From: Corinectria fuckeliana
Taxonomy: Eukaryota > Ascomycota > Sordariomycetes > Hypocreales > Nectriaceae
Direction of reading: 5' to 3'
DNA: 64,000 bases
NCBI GenBank assembly: GCA_019137255.1
Contig: WPDH01000234.1
Span: 124,001 to 188,000, forward strand
Shown: positions 33,586-44,539 of the stretch, one piece after another
Layout of the letters: each line of letters starts with the position of its first letter
Numbering within the stretch: position 1 is the stretch's first letter
Notes under the pieces: model-generated
What the model was told of the DNA's origin: nothing
Database searches by the model: none
Seen by the model: the letters and a program-made list of their open reading frames with translations, nothing else
Program-made: the position numbers and the translations under genes

Positions 33586-36164
33586 ATGGCGGACTACGAC
33601 AGGCGACAGTCTGGCGGTTATCACAATCGCAAGAGGAGATATCGAGGTGAGCCCGTTCCGTCGCGGCTTTGCTAGGGAGACGTTGCGCGTTGTGCGCTAA
33701 CACGATTTCTTCTTCAGATGACGATGACCACTATGATCGCCGAAACCAGCGAAGACGAGTAGACTCGGCGCCCCTGCCTGTGCGAGTCCGTCGACAACTC
33801 CTCAGTATCGCTGATTCTCCCTTGCGACGATGGAACGAGGAAGTCCAATCAATTGCCCAAATGGTGGCCGAAAACTACGACGACGAAAACCTGCGGAATA
33901 CCTTCCTCGACCTGGTCATGCAGCTACTTCTCGAGCAGCCCCTGAAGACGCCCTTTGTGGCCGCCGTCGTTCTCGTCATTAACACCTTGAAGCCCGAGCT
34001 TGTCGACGAGGTCTTGGCGCGGCTGGCGCAGGCCATCGAATCCAATATCGGCCAGGGTGAGTGGCGGGACGTGAAGCTCTATCTCAAATTTTTGGCTTGC
34101 CTGCAATCGTGCTTGGAGGGTGACGGCTTGTTCCCCGTCCTGGAAGAGCTCTTCAACCGCGCCGCGGACCTCCAGACGGCCAGCTCTGACGACGTAAGTC
34201 ATGCTGAAGAAGAAAGGCTGAATGTGAGACGCTGACAACTGTAGACCATTGGCACGGAACTTGTCAAGATCATCCTCCTTACGATCCCCTATATCATGGC
34301 AGCAGCGCCAGAGAACTTCAAGCAGAAGGCTGCGGACCTGATGGACAAGACCGATGTCATCGCGTCCGAACCCCATGCGCTCCAAACCCTGGTCGACCCT
34401 TATCACCCCGAAGGCAAAGCGGAGAGCCCCGGAGCATCTCTAAGCGTGTGCATGCTCCTTCAGAAGCAACTGCAGACCGAGGCTGCCAACAACTGGGAGC
34501 TTGCGTGCCTTCCGCGACCTTGGCAGATGCCGCTTGAGGACATTGAAGCTCAGGACAAACTTGCCAACGCCCCGAAGCACGCGCTCCCCGCGATTTCCAT
34601 CCCCGAAACTGTGGTGGCTGGCTCTCGTCCGCTTTTCCCCGAGATTTACCTGTCTGTCTACTCCGATCAAGAGGTTCCTTCTGTCCCGGATGTTGCGAAC
34701 GTTGCGGCATCCCTGATCAGGGATGGCCTCACGGACTCGATCAACATTCTGAACTTCAACCGTAACGTCACTGCTCGCTACTTGATGGACCTTGATTGCT
34801 ATTTTGCTGAGGGGACTTTTGTCAAACGCGCCACACCCTTTGACGAGCTTAAGAACGTTCCGCAGGGGCGATCTACCTGGAAGCCGGAGGATGTCGCGGT
34901 TGATACTGTTTTCTCGCAGCTTTTTCAGCTACCTACTCCCGAGTGCAAGCTTGTTTACTATCACTCTGTTCTGACTGAGGCCTGCAAGCTGGCGCCGGCG
35001 GCCATCGCTCCTAGTCTGGGCAGAGCGATTCGATATCTGTACCGAAAGAGCCCCGAGATGGACCTGGAGCTGAGCTATCGCTTCCTCGACTGGTTCTCTC
35101 ACCACCTGAGCAACTTTGGATTCACCTGGAAGTGGGCTGAATGGGCTGATGATACGCAGCTGGATGATCTTCACCCCTGCAAGTGGTTTCTCCGAGGTGC
35201 CTTGGATAAGGAGGTGCGACTCAGTTTCGCACAGAGAATCCAAAAGACGCTTCCTGAGCCTTATCTGCCCTTGGTTGGACCAGAGAAGGAGAAGGATGTC
35301 CCCGACTTCAAGTTTAAAAACCCTGGTACGTGCTCTCCTCGCGTACGACATGTTATGCAACCAAAATGCTAAGCTGCAAGAATAGACACCCCATTCTCCA
35401 AGGAGGGCCAAGAGATCGGAGCCCTTCTCCGCCGCAAGGCTCCCGATGAGGAGTTCCAGTCAATCATCGACGGCATTCAGTCCCAGGCTACCGAGCTTGC
35501 GCTAGACCCGGTGGTTGCCAGCACCGACGTCTTCATGACGGCAGTTTGCTGGGTCGGCTCCAAGTCGTTGAGCCACGTTCTCGCCTGCATCGACCGCACC
35601 AAGGGTCGACTTCTCGATGCCGGCAGCTCCTCTGACGCTGCTCGAGCCCAGATCATCTCTGCCGTCATGGCCTACTGGCACGCCCACCCGGGCGTTGCCA
35701 TCTCCATTGTCGAGAAGCTCCTCAACTACTCAATCATAACCCCCTTCTCCGTTGTCGACTGGGCCCTCGTCGCTAGCACGCCCGCAAACGGCACCAACGG
35801 TGGCGAGTCCCTTGCCCAGTCTCACGTCTTCGAGCTGGTCTCCAACACCGTTGCCAAAGTGACGGGCCGTACGCGCCAGCTCCTCGTCTCCCCAGACGCC
35901 GACGAAGAGACCCGAACGAAAGAGGCAACGGCCACCAAGGATCTTTTCCGCGCTATGAACGATGCCCTCGTCAGCTGGGCCGGCGGCGACAAGGACGAGC
36001 TGATGGAGGGAGGGGACGGAACCAGCGATCGTGAGGCCTTGATCCGACGGTGGGGACAGCGCTGGTACCGCGTGTTCAATCGCAGAGGCGCGATCGAGGA
36101 GGCGTTTGCGGTAGAGGCGGCTAAAGACAAGACGGTCACGACCGACGGACAGGTAGAGAACTAG
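33586..36164 (+). CDS. CBC1: Nuclear cap-binding complex large subunit CBP80
   Basis: The model is 33586..33646, 33718..34193, 34245..35325, 35386..36164, 798 residues. CBP80 with CBP20 binds the m7G cap of nuclear transcripts and links capping to splicing, 3' processing and export. The N-terminus is Arg/Asp-rich (RRQSGGYHNRKRRYR, then DDDDHYDRRNQRRR), resembling a nuclear localisation signal. The MIF4G-like helical domain follows (DENLRNTFLDLVMQLLLEQP, KTPFVAAVVLVINTLKPELV). Conserved later elements are WELACLPRPWQMP, FPEIYLSVYSDQEVPSVP, the LFQLPTPECKLVYYHSVLTE region, LSNFGFTWKWAEW, and the C-terminal third with IISAVMAYWHAHPGVAISIV and NYSIITPFSVVDWAL. Length and domain order match ascomycete CBP80. 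All splice phases agree. Confidence 0.95.
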
Positions 36165-36743
36165 GACGCTTCATCTGAAATCTTGTAATTGTGTTCTTGT
36201 TGTTTGCGGGTGGGTGTGTACAGTAAGTAGTGGTTCTGGGAATATCAAAAAGGGCATAATATAGGAATCAATGAAGACCAGTTTGCATAACCTGTCATTT
36301 ATTTCCTCAAGAGGCTGCGTTGAATCTAGACCTGGACTGGTTCGAACAAACCATGTTAAGTGAACTAGTACGACGCTTGCTGAATGGTTTCCAAGTCGTA
36401 CTAGGACGTTGGTCTTCACGCGAGTTCCTTTAGGGGGCTTTGGTTGGAAACGTTGAGGGTTCATTGCGTTATTTCATATCTGCCACAAATAAGTAGCTAG
36501 TGGTCATGGTACGTCCAGCCCTTTCCAGGCCCCCAATGATACATCCCAAGACCCCTCATCAGTTGACCTTGTCCACACCGGGGCGAGCCAGACCCAAAAC
36601 CAAAACCAGCCGAAGCGTCGTGAATCATCGATTCCATCCAGCGCCGAGCAAAATGCAGGGGATATCGTTAACCCACTTGAGTCGTTCCAAAAGGCATAAC
36701 AAAAATACAATAGGTTCGGTTGAGACAGGGGGGGAAACCCCGT
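36165..36743. other. Convergent 3' region between CBP80 and RFTS-domain genes
   Basis: This is 579 bp of 3' flanks from two convergent genes. No coding content is seen. Confidence 0.6.
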
Positions 36744-39260
36744 TTAGACATACAATTTCCGCTTGATGGGCTGCGGGAGTAGGTTACCATCGATGGTGAT
36801 CTGCTGGCCACGCTGCGACCTCTCGCCCATGCTCTTGAGCTTGTCGATGAGATGACTGTTCATAATGTCAGTTTTTCGATTCTGTCTGAGACTGGGCGGG
36901 GGCGTCTTCGGAACTTGTTGACGAGGGAGCGGAAAGCGCCCCTTGTTGACACAGGGGGGTTCGGCGGGTTGCTGGGAGCGTTGAAGAGTGGTGATATGTC
37001 TTGGGTTGGGGGGGAGTTTGCAGCGAAGACGGCAAGAGCTGGAGGAATAGGGGTGGAAGAGTTCGTGACGGAAGGGGAAACGGAGGGGCAGTGGTCTTCG
37101 ACGAGGATGAGAAAAGGGGGGAAGTATGCGTACTTGATGGGGAGTTGACCACGGCTCTCAGACATGGCGAGATTGACCCTCTTTACTTGCTCTTCGTGAT
37201 CCTGGAAATGATCCCTGATGCGCTCCTGGCATTCCTCCTCATCACCGCCACGGACGACGTAACCACAGTCTTCCTCTTCACAAACCCAGGTTTCATGAGG
37301 GCCATGGGGAACAGTGGAGGGGATTTTGTCGGCTCGGATAATGATCTTGATGGGCTCTTCGTCCATATAATCTTCATCTTCGTTCGCAGCTCTTACATCG
37401 CCCATCACATCATCTCCATCCGAAAAGTAATGGGACTTCTTCGGTCCAGACGCCTCCGACTCAAAATCGCTATCCAGTTCAGAGTGAAGGCGCTTTTTCG
37501 ATCCCGATATCAGGCGTAGGGTCGATTTCTTCGGCCGGCCTCTGGGCCTTTTGCCGCCTTGGGGTGAGGGTCCGGACTGAGTACTCGAGGCGTCGTCGTC
37601 CGGGGTCAGAACAGCGACAGCCCCAACTGGTAGCGGTTCCAAGTTCTTGATCAGACGCGGTGGACGCGTCCCGCGAGGGACTAGTCGATAGGGGAAATCC
37701 GAAGGCTTGATGGCAACGGGTTTAAACTCCTTTTTGGCCAACCCCTCCAGGTACGAGTAGATCTCAAACTTGTTGTACTTGTCCTTGTCAAGGACACGTA
37801 AGAGCTCCTCGGCGTTGTAATGAAGGACTTCCTCAACGGGAATCTTGTGGCAACCCGGACCGCCCTCCCTATAATTAGGGAACTTGTAGCTGAAGTAGAT
37901 TTTGTTGAGGGTGCTGGAGAAAGTCATGCCATGGCGGCTCTTGACGAGCGCTGCGTACGCGGACTCGAACGCGTTCAGTACGGTCTCAAAGGGTGTCTGG
38001 TTGTCATCCCATGCTTGGGACACCGCGGCAGGGGCGTGTGGTGCAGCGGCAGGACTATCAACAACAGGACTATCAACAACAGGACTACCAATAGCAGGAC
38101 TAGCACTAGCAAGGCTTTCCCTGACTAGTTGCGCATCTGGGGTGTCGATCATGACCTCAGCTTCTTGCTGGATAGAATGTGATCTTGTTGATCGCTCCCT
38201 TGAAGCCCTGACTCTTGCTTGAGCTTGAGGTGTAGGATGGCTGCGGGTGACAGAGGAAAAGGAAGAACCGGTGCGAGTTCTCGCAAGCGGCAACGGGATA
38301 TTGGGGGTTGGGATGATTTCGACGGATGGAGATCTAGGCAGTGGCGGTGGGTCGTTTTGGCGCTCAAGGGCGTTGTTGAGCAGATCCTGTGACAGTCAGC
38401 ATCTCGTGATAACTCGACAGAGCAAGAGGAAGCATACACGATGTTTGGATGTCATCCACTTGTAGAACAAAGTTGGCTTCCAATCGAAATCGGTCTCTAG
38501 CTCGAATTGGGACATAAGGAACTCCGCATGTTCCTCACATCGCTCAATGACTTCATCTAGGGTGGATCCATCTCCAATGTTGGCAGCGTACTGGAGAGAT
38601 GGATTAGTCTTGGGGGTTTAGGATCACTTGGAGGGAATATACCTGATGGAAGATAGGGGAGAGCTCAGCCAAGATGCCAGGACGCTTTCCCTTTTTAGGC
38701 TTCTTAGACTTCTGATTAGGACCCTCGTTCTTGCAGATATCCATAACGTGGTAGTATAGCACTGCGGCCTCGCACATCTTGTTGTAATTGGGGAGGTATG
38801 CCGGCGAGGGGGTGATCTCGTACCAGCCGCCCTTGCCCGAAACCCAGATCAAGGGCTGCCCGTCCTCGGCCTCGCCTATTGAGTACAGGCGACTTTGCCG
38901 GACTTCTATGGGTACGGAGTTTCGGACTCTCATGATGACTGTGAACAGCAGTCAGAGGGGATGCACGATGCAGTGTGGAACTCATGTGGGCGTACGATGT
39001 TGCTTCTGAGAGGGGTCATCGATGATGAGGGTGCCGCGGACGATGAATGGGCCTTTTGTTCTAACTTCAAGCGCATTTTCGAGGGAATGGCCGTCCTTGT
39101 TGAGGATGACGACATCTCTGAGTTCGAAGATGGGCCAGTAGTTGCTATCACTGTTCGTCGCCACCGACTTAAGGACGGATGTCTCCTGGCGCCAAAATAT
39201 CTGGGTATCGTCTACTGTCTCGACGCTGGACGTGGACGCCCGGCGATTGCGCCCGGTCAT
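36744..39260 (-). CDS. RFTS (DNMT1 replication-foci) domain protein with AT-hook
   Basis: The model is complement(36744..36855, 37134..38386, 38438..38590, 38643..38938, 38996..39260), 692 residues. Residues about 25-260 resemble the replication-foci targeting domain found N-terminally in DNMT1. Its elements include YWPIFELRDVVILNKDGHSL, GPFIVRGTLIIDDP, the strand block IEVRQSRLYSIGEAEDGQPL followed by IWVSGKGGWYEI, PSPAYLPNYNKMCEAAVLYY and DEVIERCEEHAEFLMSQFEL. The middle is disordered with SPVVDSP repeats. A conserved helical stretch follows (NAFESAYAALVKSRHGMTFS), then an AT-hook (KRPRGRPKK) and an acidic stretch. A C-terminal zinc-finger-like WVCEEEDCGYVV leads into HFQDHEEQVKRVNLAM. There is no methyltransferase catalytic domain, so a chromatin-binding role is inferred. 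The last intron (36856-37133) is long and almost fully open in frame. Family confidence is good; function is unknown. Confidence 0.82.
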
Positions 39261-40246
39261 GATGAGTTGCAGGGCCTGCGGAAGACCATGGAAGGCGGCA
39301 AAGGGGATTGCGGAACTGTGCAGTGATTGCGATCGGGGAGCACACGACGGGTATATCGGGAAAACGAGGAGTTACGGTACGGGGTGTATGTTCGTAGACG
39401 AGGGTTTCGAAGCTAGGTCAGTATGGTGATGGCGGACTGCAGACGAAAATCTCGGAGGCGTGAGATTTGCGGACTGTGAGCTGGGCGCAAATTGGCATTG
39501 AAAGGGCACAATGTGGGATTAATGGTGGTGGTGATGATGATGAAGGTGGGATAGTTTTGCGCAGGTTGGAACGCGGTACGATTGACGGCAGGTGCGAAGC
39601 GCGAGGCAGTTAACGCGGGCCATAAAAGACGTGCCATGCGACCTGCGCCACAGTGGCGTCCGAGTCAGGATACTGCGAACAAAGAATGAACATCAAAAAA
39701 CAAAGTAGAAGAACCCAGAACACCATTAAGTGAATGAAATGCTCTTCACACACCATTAGTGAATGATATCTCGATCTTGCCTATATAACTCATCTCCCCC
39801 AACATGTCCCTTCTTCAACTTTTCATGGACATGGTACTCCCGCCTTGATCAGCCAACCTATCTCCTGTCAGCAACACTTTACGTTTTAGTGGGTTACCCT
39901 CTTAAACACAAGTGACTTTAATGCAAGAAAGAAAACTAACATAACGTGTATAAATAGTCCATCATGTCCAGCATATCATAAGAGAAGCATCCATCTCTTT
40001 TATATTATATTATATTAATTACAGGCTAGCTATTGCAATCTCTTGCTGCCTCAGGCTGCTAGCAGTTTGCAAGCTGCCTCAACCAGCCTGCAGTTTCTAG
40101 GCACCGGAACCAGCCTGCAGTTTCCAGGCACCGGAACTAGCCTGCAGTTTCCAGGCTACTTCCAACGCCCATTTCAGTTGAAAGATTTTAAATGCATCTT
40201 CGATTACCGGCTTATATGCGAATTGATTCGCAACATAGAAAACAGC
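39261..40246. other. Left flank of the AT-rich island
   Basis: After about 39650 the DNA becomes visibly AT-richer. It has a near-duplicate 16-17 nt motif, CACCATTA(A)GTGAATGA, at 39721-39737 and 39751-39766, a TATTATATTATATTA run near 40000, and a 27-nt tandem repeat (separate entry). No gene is seen before 40247. Confidence 0.5.
40085..40156. repeat. 27-nt tandem repeat, about 2.7 copies
   Basis: Copies start at 40085, 40112 and 40139 with unit AGCCTGCAGTTTCCAGGCAC plus CGGAAC(C/T). The first two units differ by one base. The period is nine codons and the frame stays open into the following gene, but no ATG precedes it, so it is probably in the leader or promoter. Confidence 0.9.
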
Positions 40247-41166
40247 ATGGCATCTAGCAGCTTTCCGCTTGACGATCATGGTATTACTGTTGAGTTTACC
40301 ACAATTAACAAGCTGTTTACGGAAATCGATAATTGTGTTCGGGTTGGCCAGGATGCTCTTGTGGTTACAGGTATGTATAACATGAGTGTTTTTACAGTAC
40401 TTAGAGGGGACTAACTAATTTTCCTATAGGTGTTTCACAACAAGATTTTGACAATATCAGCGATCAGCGATACCATATCCGCCTTAGGCATTACGACCTA
40501 GACGCCAAGCTCCTTATCATCACTATCCCGTCCGGTGGCCATGAGCTACTTCATTTACTTCTATTTGGACATATTACAATCTATAATGCCTATATGGGAT
40601 TGCAATTTGAGTTTGAACCTTGAGGCACTGCAAGACTACAGCACGATAATGACCCAAATAAAGGCTCTAGCGAAGGGGACTCGTCTGGAAAGCCAACAAC
40701 ACGCCGTGGAAGATGGCCAACACTAGTCATTGAGGCTGGGTACTCCCAGTCTCTCGGGAGCCTAAGAAGAGTTATGCGCTGGTGGTTTGCCGCCTCTGAT
40801 CACGAAGTCAAGATTGTCATTCTAGCTAAGTATAACTCAAACAACCGTCAAATTATCACTGAGAAGTGGAAGGAAGTCCCAGCAGGGACACGACCAGGGG
40901 CGATGATGACTCGGGCAGCTACAAGACTTGCGCCAAGCTGCGATCAAATCATCACTATTACTCCACATCCAGATATCATCGCACTGAGCCCCGCCGTCGC
41001 AACTTCATCGTCGTTTGCTGTGACTAGAGGTCCACTACGACTGGAGTTCGAGCTGCTGTTTCTCCGGGCGCCGGATGCAGCACAAGGGGAGGGGGATATT
41101 ACAATGTCTGTCGGTGAACTTCAAGAGTATGCACGCGTGGTTTGGGGAGGATTTCAGACAGTGTAA
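40247..41166 (+). pseudogene. Fungus-restricted uncharacterised gene broken by an in-frame TGA
   Basis: The model is 40247..40370 and 40430..41166, 286 codons if read through. Exon 1 (MASSSFPLDDHGITVEFTTI, then VRVGQDALVV) and the distal part (WPTLVIEAGYSQSLGSLRRV, MRWWFAASDHEVKIVILAKY) match a pattern I recognise from a widespread family of uncharacterised proteins in filamentous ascomycetes. The E-x-GYS plus VKIVILAK arrangement is reminiscent of a PD-(D/E)XK nuclease core, but this is inference. The frame is interrupted once, by TGA at 40621-40623, after residue 104. It is otherwise open on both sides, so the lesion is one point change, not decay by indels. Codon use is AT-richer than the neighbours, and RIP-like AT-rich DNA follows. 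It could be a recent pseudogene, a truncated protein, or a read-through case. Confidence 0.72.
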
Positions 41167-42087
41167 TATTAATAATAAGGGTAGTGATTCCTGTATTGTA
41201 TGTGGTATTTGAGCATTACGAGCTTGTAACTGCCTGCGATACAGACATTAAAAAAATAAAAATAAAAATAAATTACATAAGCAAATTTAAGAATAAGCTA
41301 ATCTGATTTATGTTTATAAAAGGGTTATAATAACAAGCTAAAATATTTATTATTAAAAGGTCTGCTAGGTTAAGAGTATACTAGTTAATTAGATAAGAGA
41401 AAAAGCTTTATCTAAAAGTAGAATAAGTAAAATTACAGACTATATGCAAACTATAAAAAACAGAAAAAAAGTAATAATATATACGGGAAAAGTTAAACAC
41501 TGATTAGTCTAGCTGAGTTGTTATATATATATTATAGATATTATAGATAATAGGTAATTACCTAGCCACTTTGTTAGTGATATATAGGCTCACTTTAGTG
41601 TGCTTAGCGACTAATAGGATGAGCTAGATAGTAGACTACATAGGCCTAATCTACATACGTACGGATGGTTTATCTTTGGGCCGCCTTCTTTTTTTCCCCT
41701 GCATATTCACACGCGTGACGACTGCGATTAACACCGCTATAGCTTACCTTGCGCAAGCGAACCTCTTCATTTTCAAGCCTAGACACGATCTTGAAACGAT
41801 GCAGGATGGTTGGAATAAGTCAAAAGCACATCTTGAAGTTGGGTATGTGCTAGATATCCAATTGCCTTGCCTCGGGTTGCAATTTAGAGCGGAAATGTCA
41901 TGTATTACAACATAAATGGAGGTGCGGGCATGTGTGAATGCGCCCGCAGTGGGGAGTTCTTTGCTGCTCCCGCTCCACCTCTTCGCGTCTGCCGGCCGCC
42001 TCGTACGGCCTTTTTTTTTTTTCTTTCCCTTCCCGTCTTCCCTCACCACGAGCGATTGCTCATATGAAATACCCCATTAATTTCAAG
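41167..42087. other. AT-rich, RIP-like degenerate DNA
   Basis: From about 41230 to 41690 the sequence is strikingly rich in A, T and TpA steps, with very few CpG, against a GC-rich background. No ORF or element ends are recognisable. The pattern fits a transposon remnant mutated by repeat-induced point mutation. From 41700 to 42087 composition returns to normal and should hold the PUS4 promoter, including a T11 tract near 42011. Confidence 0.65.
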
Positions 42088-43841
42088 ATGGCTACCGACC
42101 TCGTCCGGGATGGCGTCTTTGGTATGTCAACAGCCTCCCCGTCTGCCAAGATCCCACGTTGCTGGTGCTTTCTTCCATGGCTATTGGATTTCTCTTCCCA
42201 TCCCATCCCGTCATCTCCCTCCACGCCCTTTCTGCGACTCAGCTGGACTCGGACTCGATACACTAACCACCACGCCGATTCGCAGCCATTAATAAACCCT
42301 GCGGCTACAGCTCTGCCCAGGTCATCCGCGAGTGCCAGAAAGTCTTCAACCCCTCCCAGTTCTTCAAACCGTCCATCGACGCCGAGGTCAACAGGCGCCT
42401 CCAAGAAAACAGCAAGCAGCTCAACCGTCGCAAGGCTATGAAGAGGGGCTCCCAGGTCAAAATCGGTCATGGAGGCACCCTGGACCCCCTTGCCACTGGC
42501 GTGCTTATCCTCGGCATCGGCTCCGGGACCAAGGTCCTTAACCAGTTCCTCCAGTGCACCAAGACGTACGAGACCGTCGTCCTCTTCGGCGCCAGCACCG
42601 ATACCTACGACCGCGTCGGCCGCGTTCTCGCCAAGCGACCATACGACCACATAACCCGCGAAAACGTCGAGAAGGAGATTGCTGGCATGAAGGGTCCCCA
42701 GGTCCAGATCCCGCCCCTCTACTCGGCGCTGAAGATGAACGGGAAGCCGCTGTACGAGTACGCACGAGAGGGGAAGCCCATTCCCCGCGAAATCGAGGGC
42801 CGCAACGTCGAGGTTAAGGATATCGAGGTGGTGGAGTGGTACGAGCCCGGCAAGCACAACTTCCGTTGGCCGACGGAGGAGGCAGAGGCTGCCGAGCGGA
42901 ACCTGGCCGAGCAGGTTTGGAGGGTCAAGAAGCAGCAGGAGACGGGCAACAAGAAGCTCAGCCAGGAGGAGAAGGCCGAGGACGACGAGGCGATAGCGGC
43001 GCACGAGTCTTTCAAGCGCAAGTTTGAGCAACGCCAGGACGAGCTCATCAAGGATGCGCCGTCGAAGCGCGCGCGCGACGCCAAGAACCCTCCCCTGATG
43101 TCCGGCGCCCTCGGAAAGCTACCACCACCACCACTAAACGTCTACTCCGACAAGGGCGCAAACTTGGTCCCTGATGCCCCCGACAAGGACACCCCTCCGC
43201 CCTGGACCGACGAGGGCCCGCCCGCCGTCAAGGTGCGGCTCACGGTGACGTCGGGCTTCTACGTTCGGAGCTTCTGTCACGACCTAGGCGCCAAGCTGGA
43301 CTCGGCCGGCCTCATGTCGGAGCTGTGCCGATCACGGCAGAGCGATTTCACCGTCGGCGGAACCAACTGCCTCGAGTTTGACGATCTCGCCAATGGCGAG
43401 AAGGTATGGGGCCCCAAGGTTGCTGACATGCTTGCCAGGTGGAACGGCGAGCCCAGCGGAAAATGGCCCGGCCCCTCAAATGCCACCTCACCACCGCCCG
43501 ACTCAGACAAGGCGCAGAAGAATCCTGAGCCCAAGAGCCCCGGATCACCCAAGAAGGACAAGAAATGGGAGCCCAGGGACCCCGCATCACCGAAGAGGGA
43601 GAACAACTCCCAGCCCAAGAGTCCCAGATCACTGAACAAGACGCAAAATAACCACAACAGCCGCGATCACAGCCCGTCCCAGTCTCGTAAGGGCGAGAAG
43701 CGTCGACGGTCTGAGTCGCCCAATGGGTCGGGCTCACCACCGCGCAAGGCTGCCGCTCTGGAATCCGGCCTGAAGCCCTCGAAGCCCCGCACACCTGGCC
43801 GCTCCGACGATGAGAAGTCGTGGAACGGCTTCGATGACTGA
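42088..43841 (+). CDS. PUS4: tRNA pseudouridine-55 synthase Pus4 (TruB family)
   Basis: The model is 42088..42121 and 42286..43841, 529 residues; an in-frame ATG at 42064 would add eight. The enzyme converts U55 to pseudouridine in the T-loop of nuclear and mitochondrial tRNAs. The N-terminus ATDLVRDGVF joins AINKPCGYSSAQVIRECQKV. The catalytic motif VKIGHGGTLDPLATGVLILG contains the TruB aspartate. Later elements include KTYETVVLFGASTDTYDRVG, QIPPLYSALKMNGKPLYEYA and LTVTSGFYVRSFCHDLGAKL. A long charged insert (about 190-280) separates parts of the fold. The C-terminal 140 residues are Ser/Pro/Lys-rich and repetitive (PKSPGSPKKDKK, PASPKRENNSQPKSPRS), disordered and probably nuclear or RNA-binding. 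The stop codon abuts an A-tailed insertion with 14-bp repeats. Confidence 0.95.
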
Positions 43842-43903
43842 AAGAGGGCTCGAGATTACCTTGTTACCGCTTGAATTAAAAAAAAAAAAAAAGAGGGCTC
43901 GAG
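43841..43903. repeat. 14-bp direct repeat flanking an A-tailed 35-nt insert
   Basis: AAAGAGGGCTCGAG occurs at 43841-43854 and again at 43890-43903. The 35 nt between ends in an uninterrupted A tract that runs into the second copy. The arrangement resembles a target-site duplication around a short A-tailed retroposed fragment. The first copy includes the last base of the PUS4 stop codon. Confidence 0.8.
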
Positions 43904-44539
43904 GCGTCGAAGTTGGAGTGGACGCGATGGTGCGATCCGCTTCTTTGTGATTATCTATATAACGGAGACCTGAGCGGTCGACCGGCTCATGACAGCTTGT
44001 GAAGTCGGGTGTAACTAGGGGCTGTCAAGAAGCGAGCGCGCGAGAGTAGCTATACGTGCATCATACCAAGGGGCTGCGTGCTTTTTGCTTGCTTATGGAT
44101 ATCCTTTAGACGAAAGCCGAAGCAGGTCACATTATAGGTCGGGCTGCTCTGTTTGCCGCAGCTCAAAACCAGGAACAAAAGAGACAAGAAACCGAACAAC
44201 TACCGTGTCCGTAAAATCCATCATGATTTACGCCCTGAAAATTATGGAAGCCGCCGTTCCCCGTTGCCAACACCAGTGCCAAAGCCATTTCCGTAGAACC
44301 CAAGCCATCCTAGCCTTTGCCGACCGTTGCCCAATACAAACCGATACGGTTACCCCTGAACCCAACCTGCTTTTGTGTAAACCAACCCATCCTTGTCCCC
44401 GTGCAATGCATTCGCTCCCCGCTAGTTCCCAGATCAAAAGACAAGTTGGCGTTACAAGACCTAAAAAAGCCCATCCACTACTGATGCTTCGAATGCCAGA
44501 AGACTCCGTAGTCAGGTGGTTCCCTGTCGCGTGAGCACC
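43842..44539. other. Convergent 3' region between PUS4 and SEC2-like genes
   Basis: This interval includes the A-tailed micro-insertion (43855-43889) and ordinary 3' flanking DNA. An open frame at 44085-44534 (+) has no recognisable protein character. Confidence 0.55.

Noticed and set aside
36328..36375. tRNA-like T-loop sequence around GGTTCGAACAAACC
   Set aside because: No acceptor stem, A-box or cloverleaf could be assembled. The other GTTCGA occurrences I checked in the window also failed, so no tRNA gene is called.
43855..43889. Similarity of the insert to the 3' end region of small-subunit rRNA
   Set aside because: Only about a dozen bases resemble the conserved rRNA end, with mismatches. 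That is too short to claim an rRNA origin.
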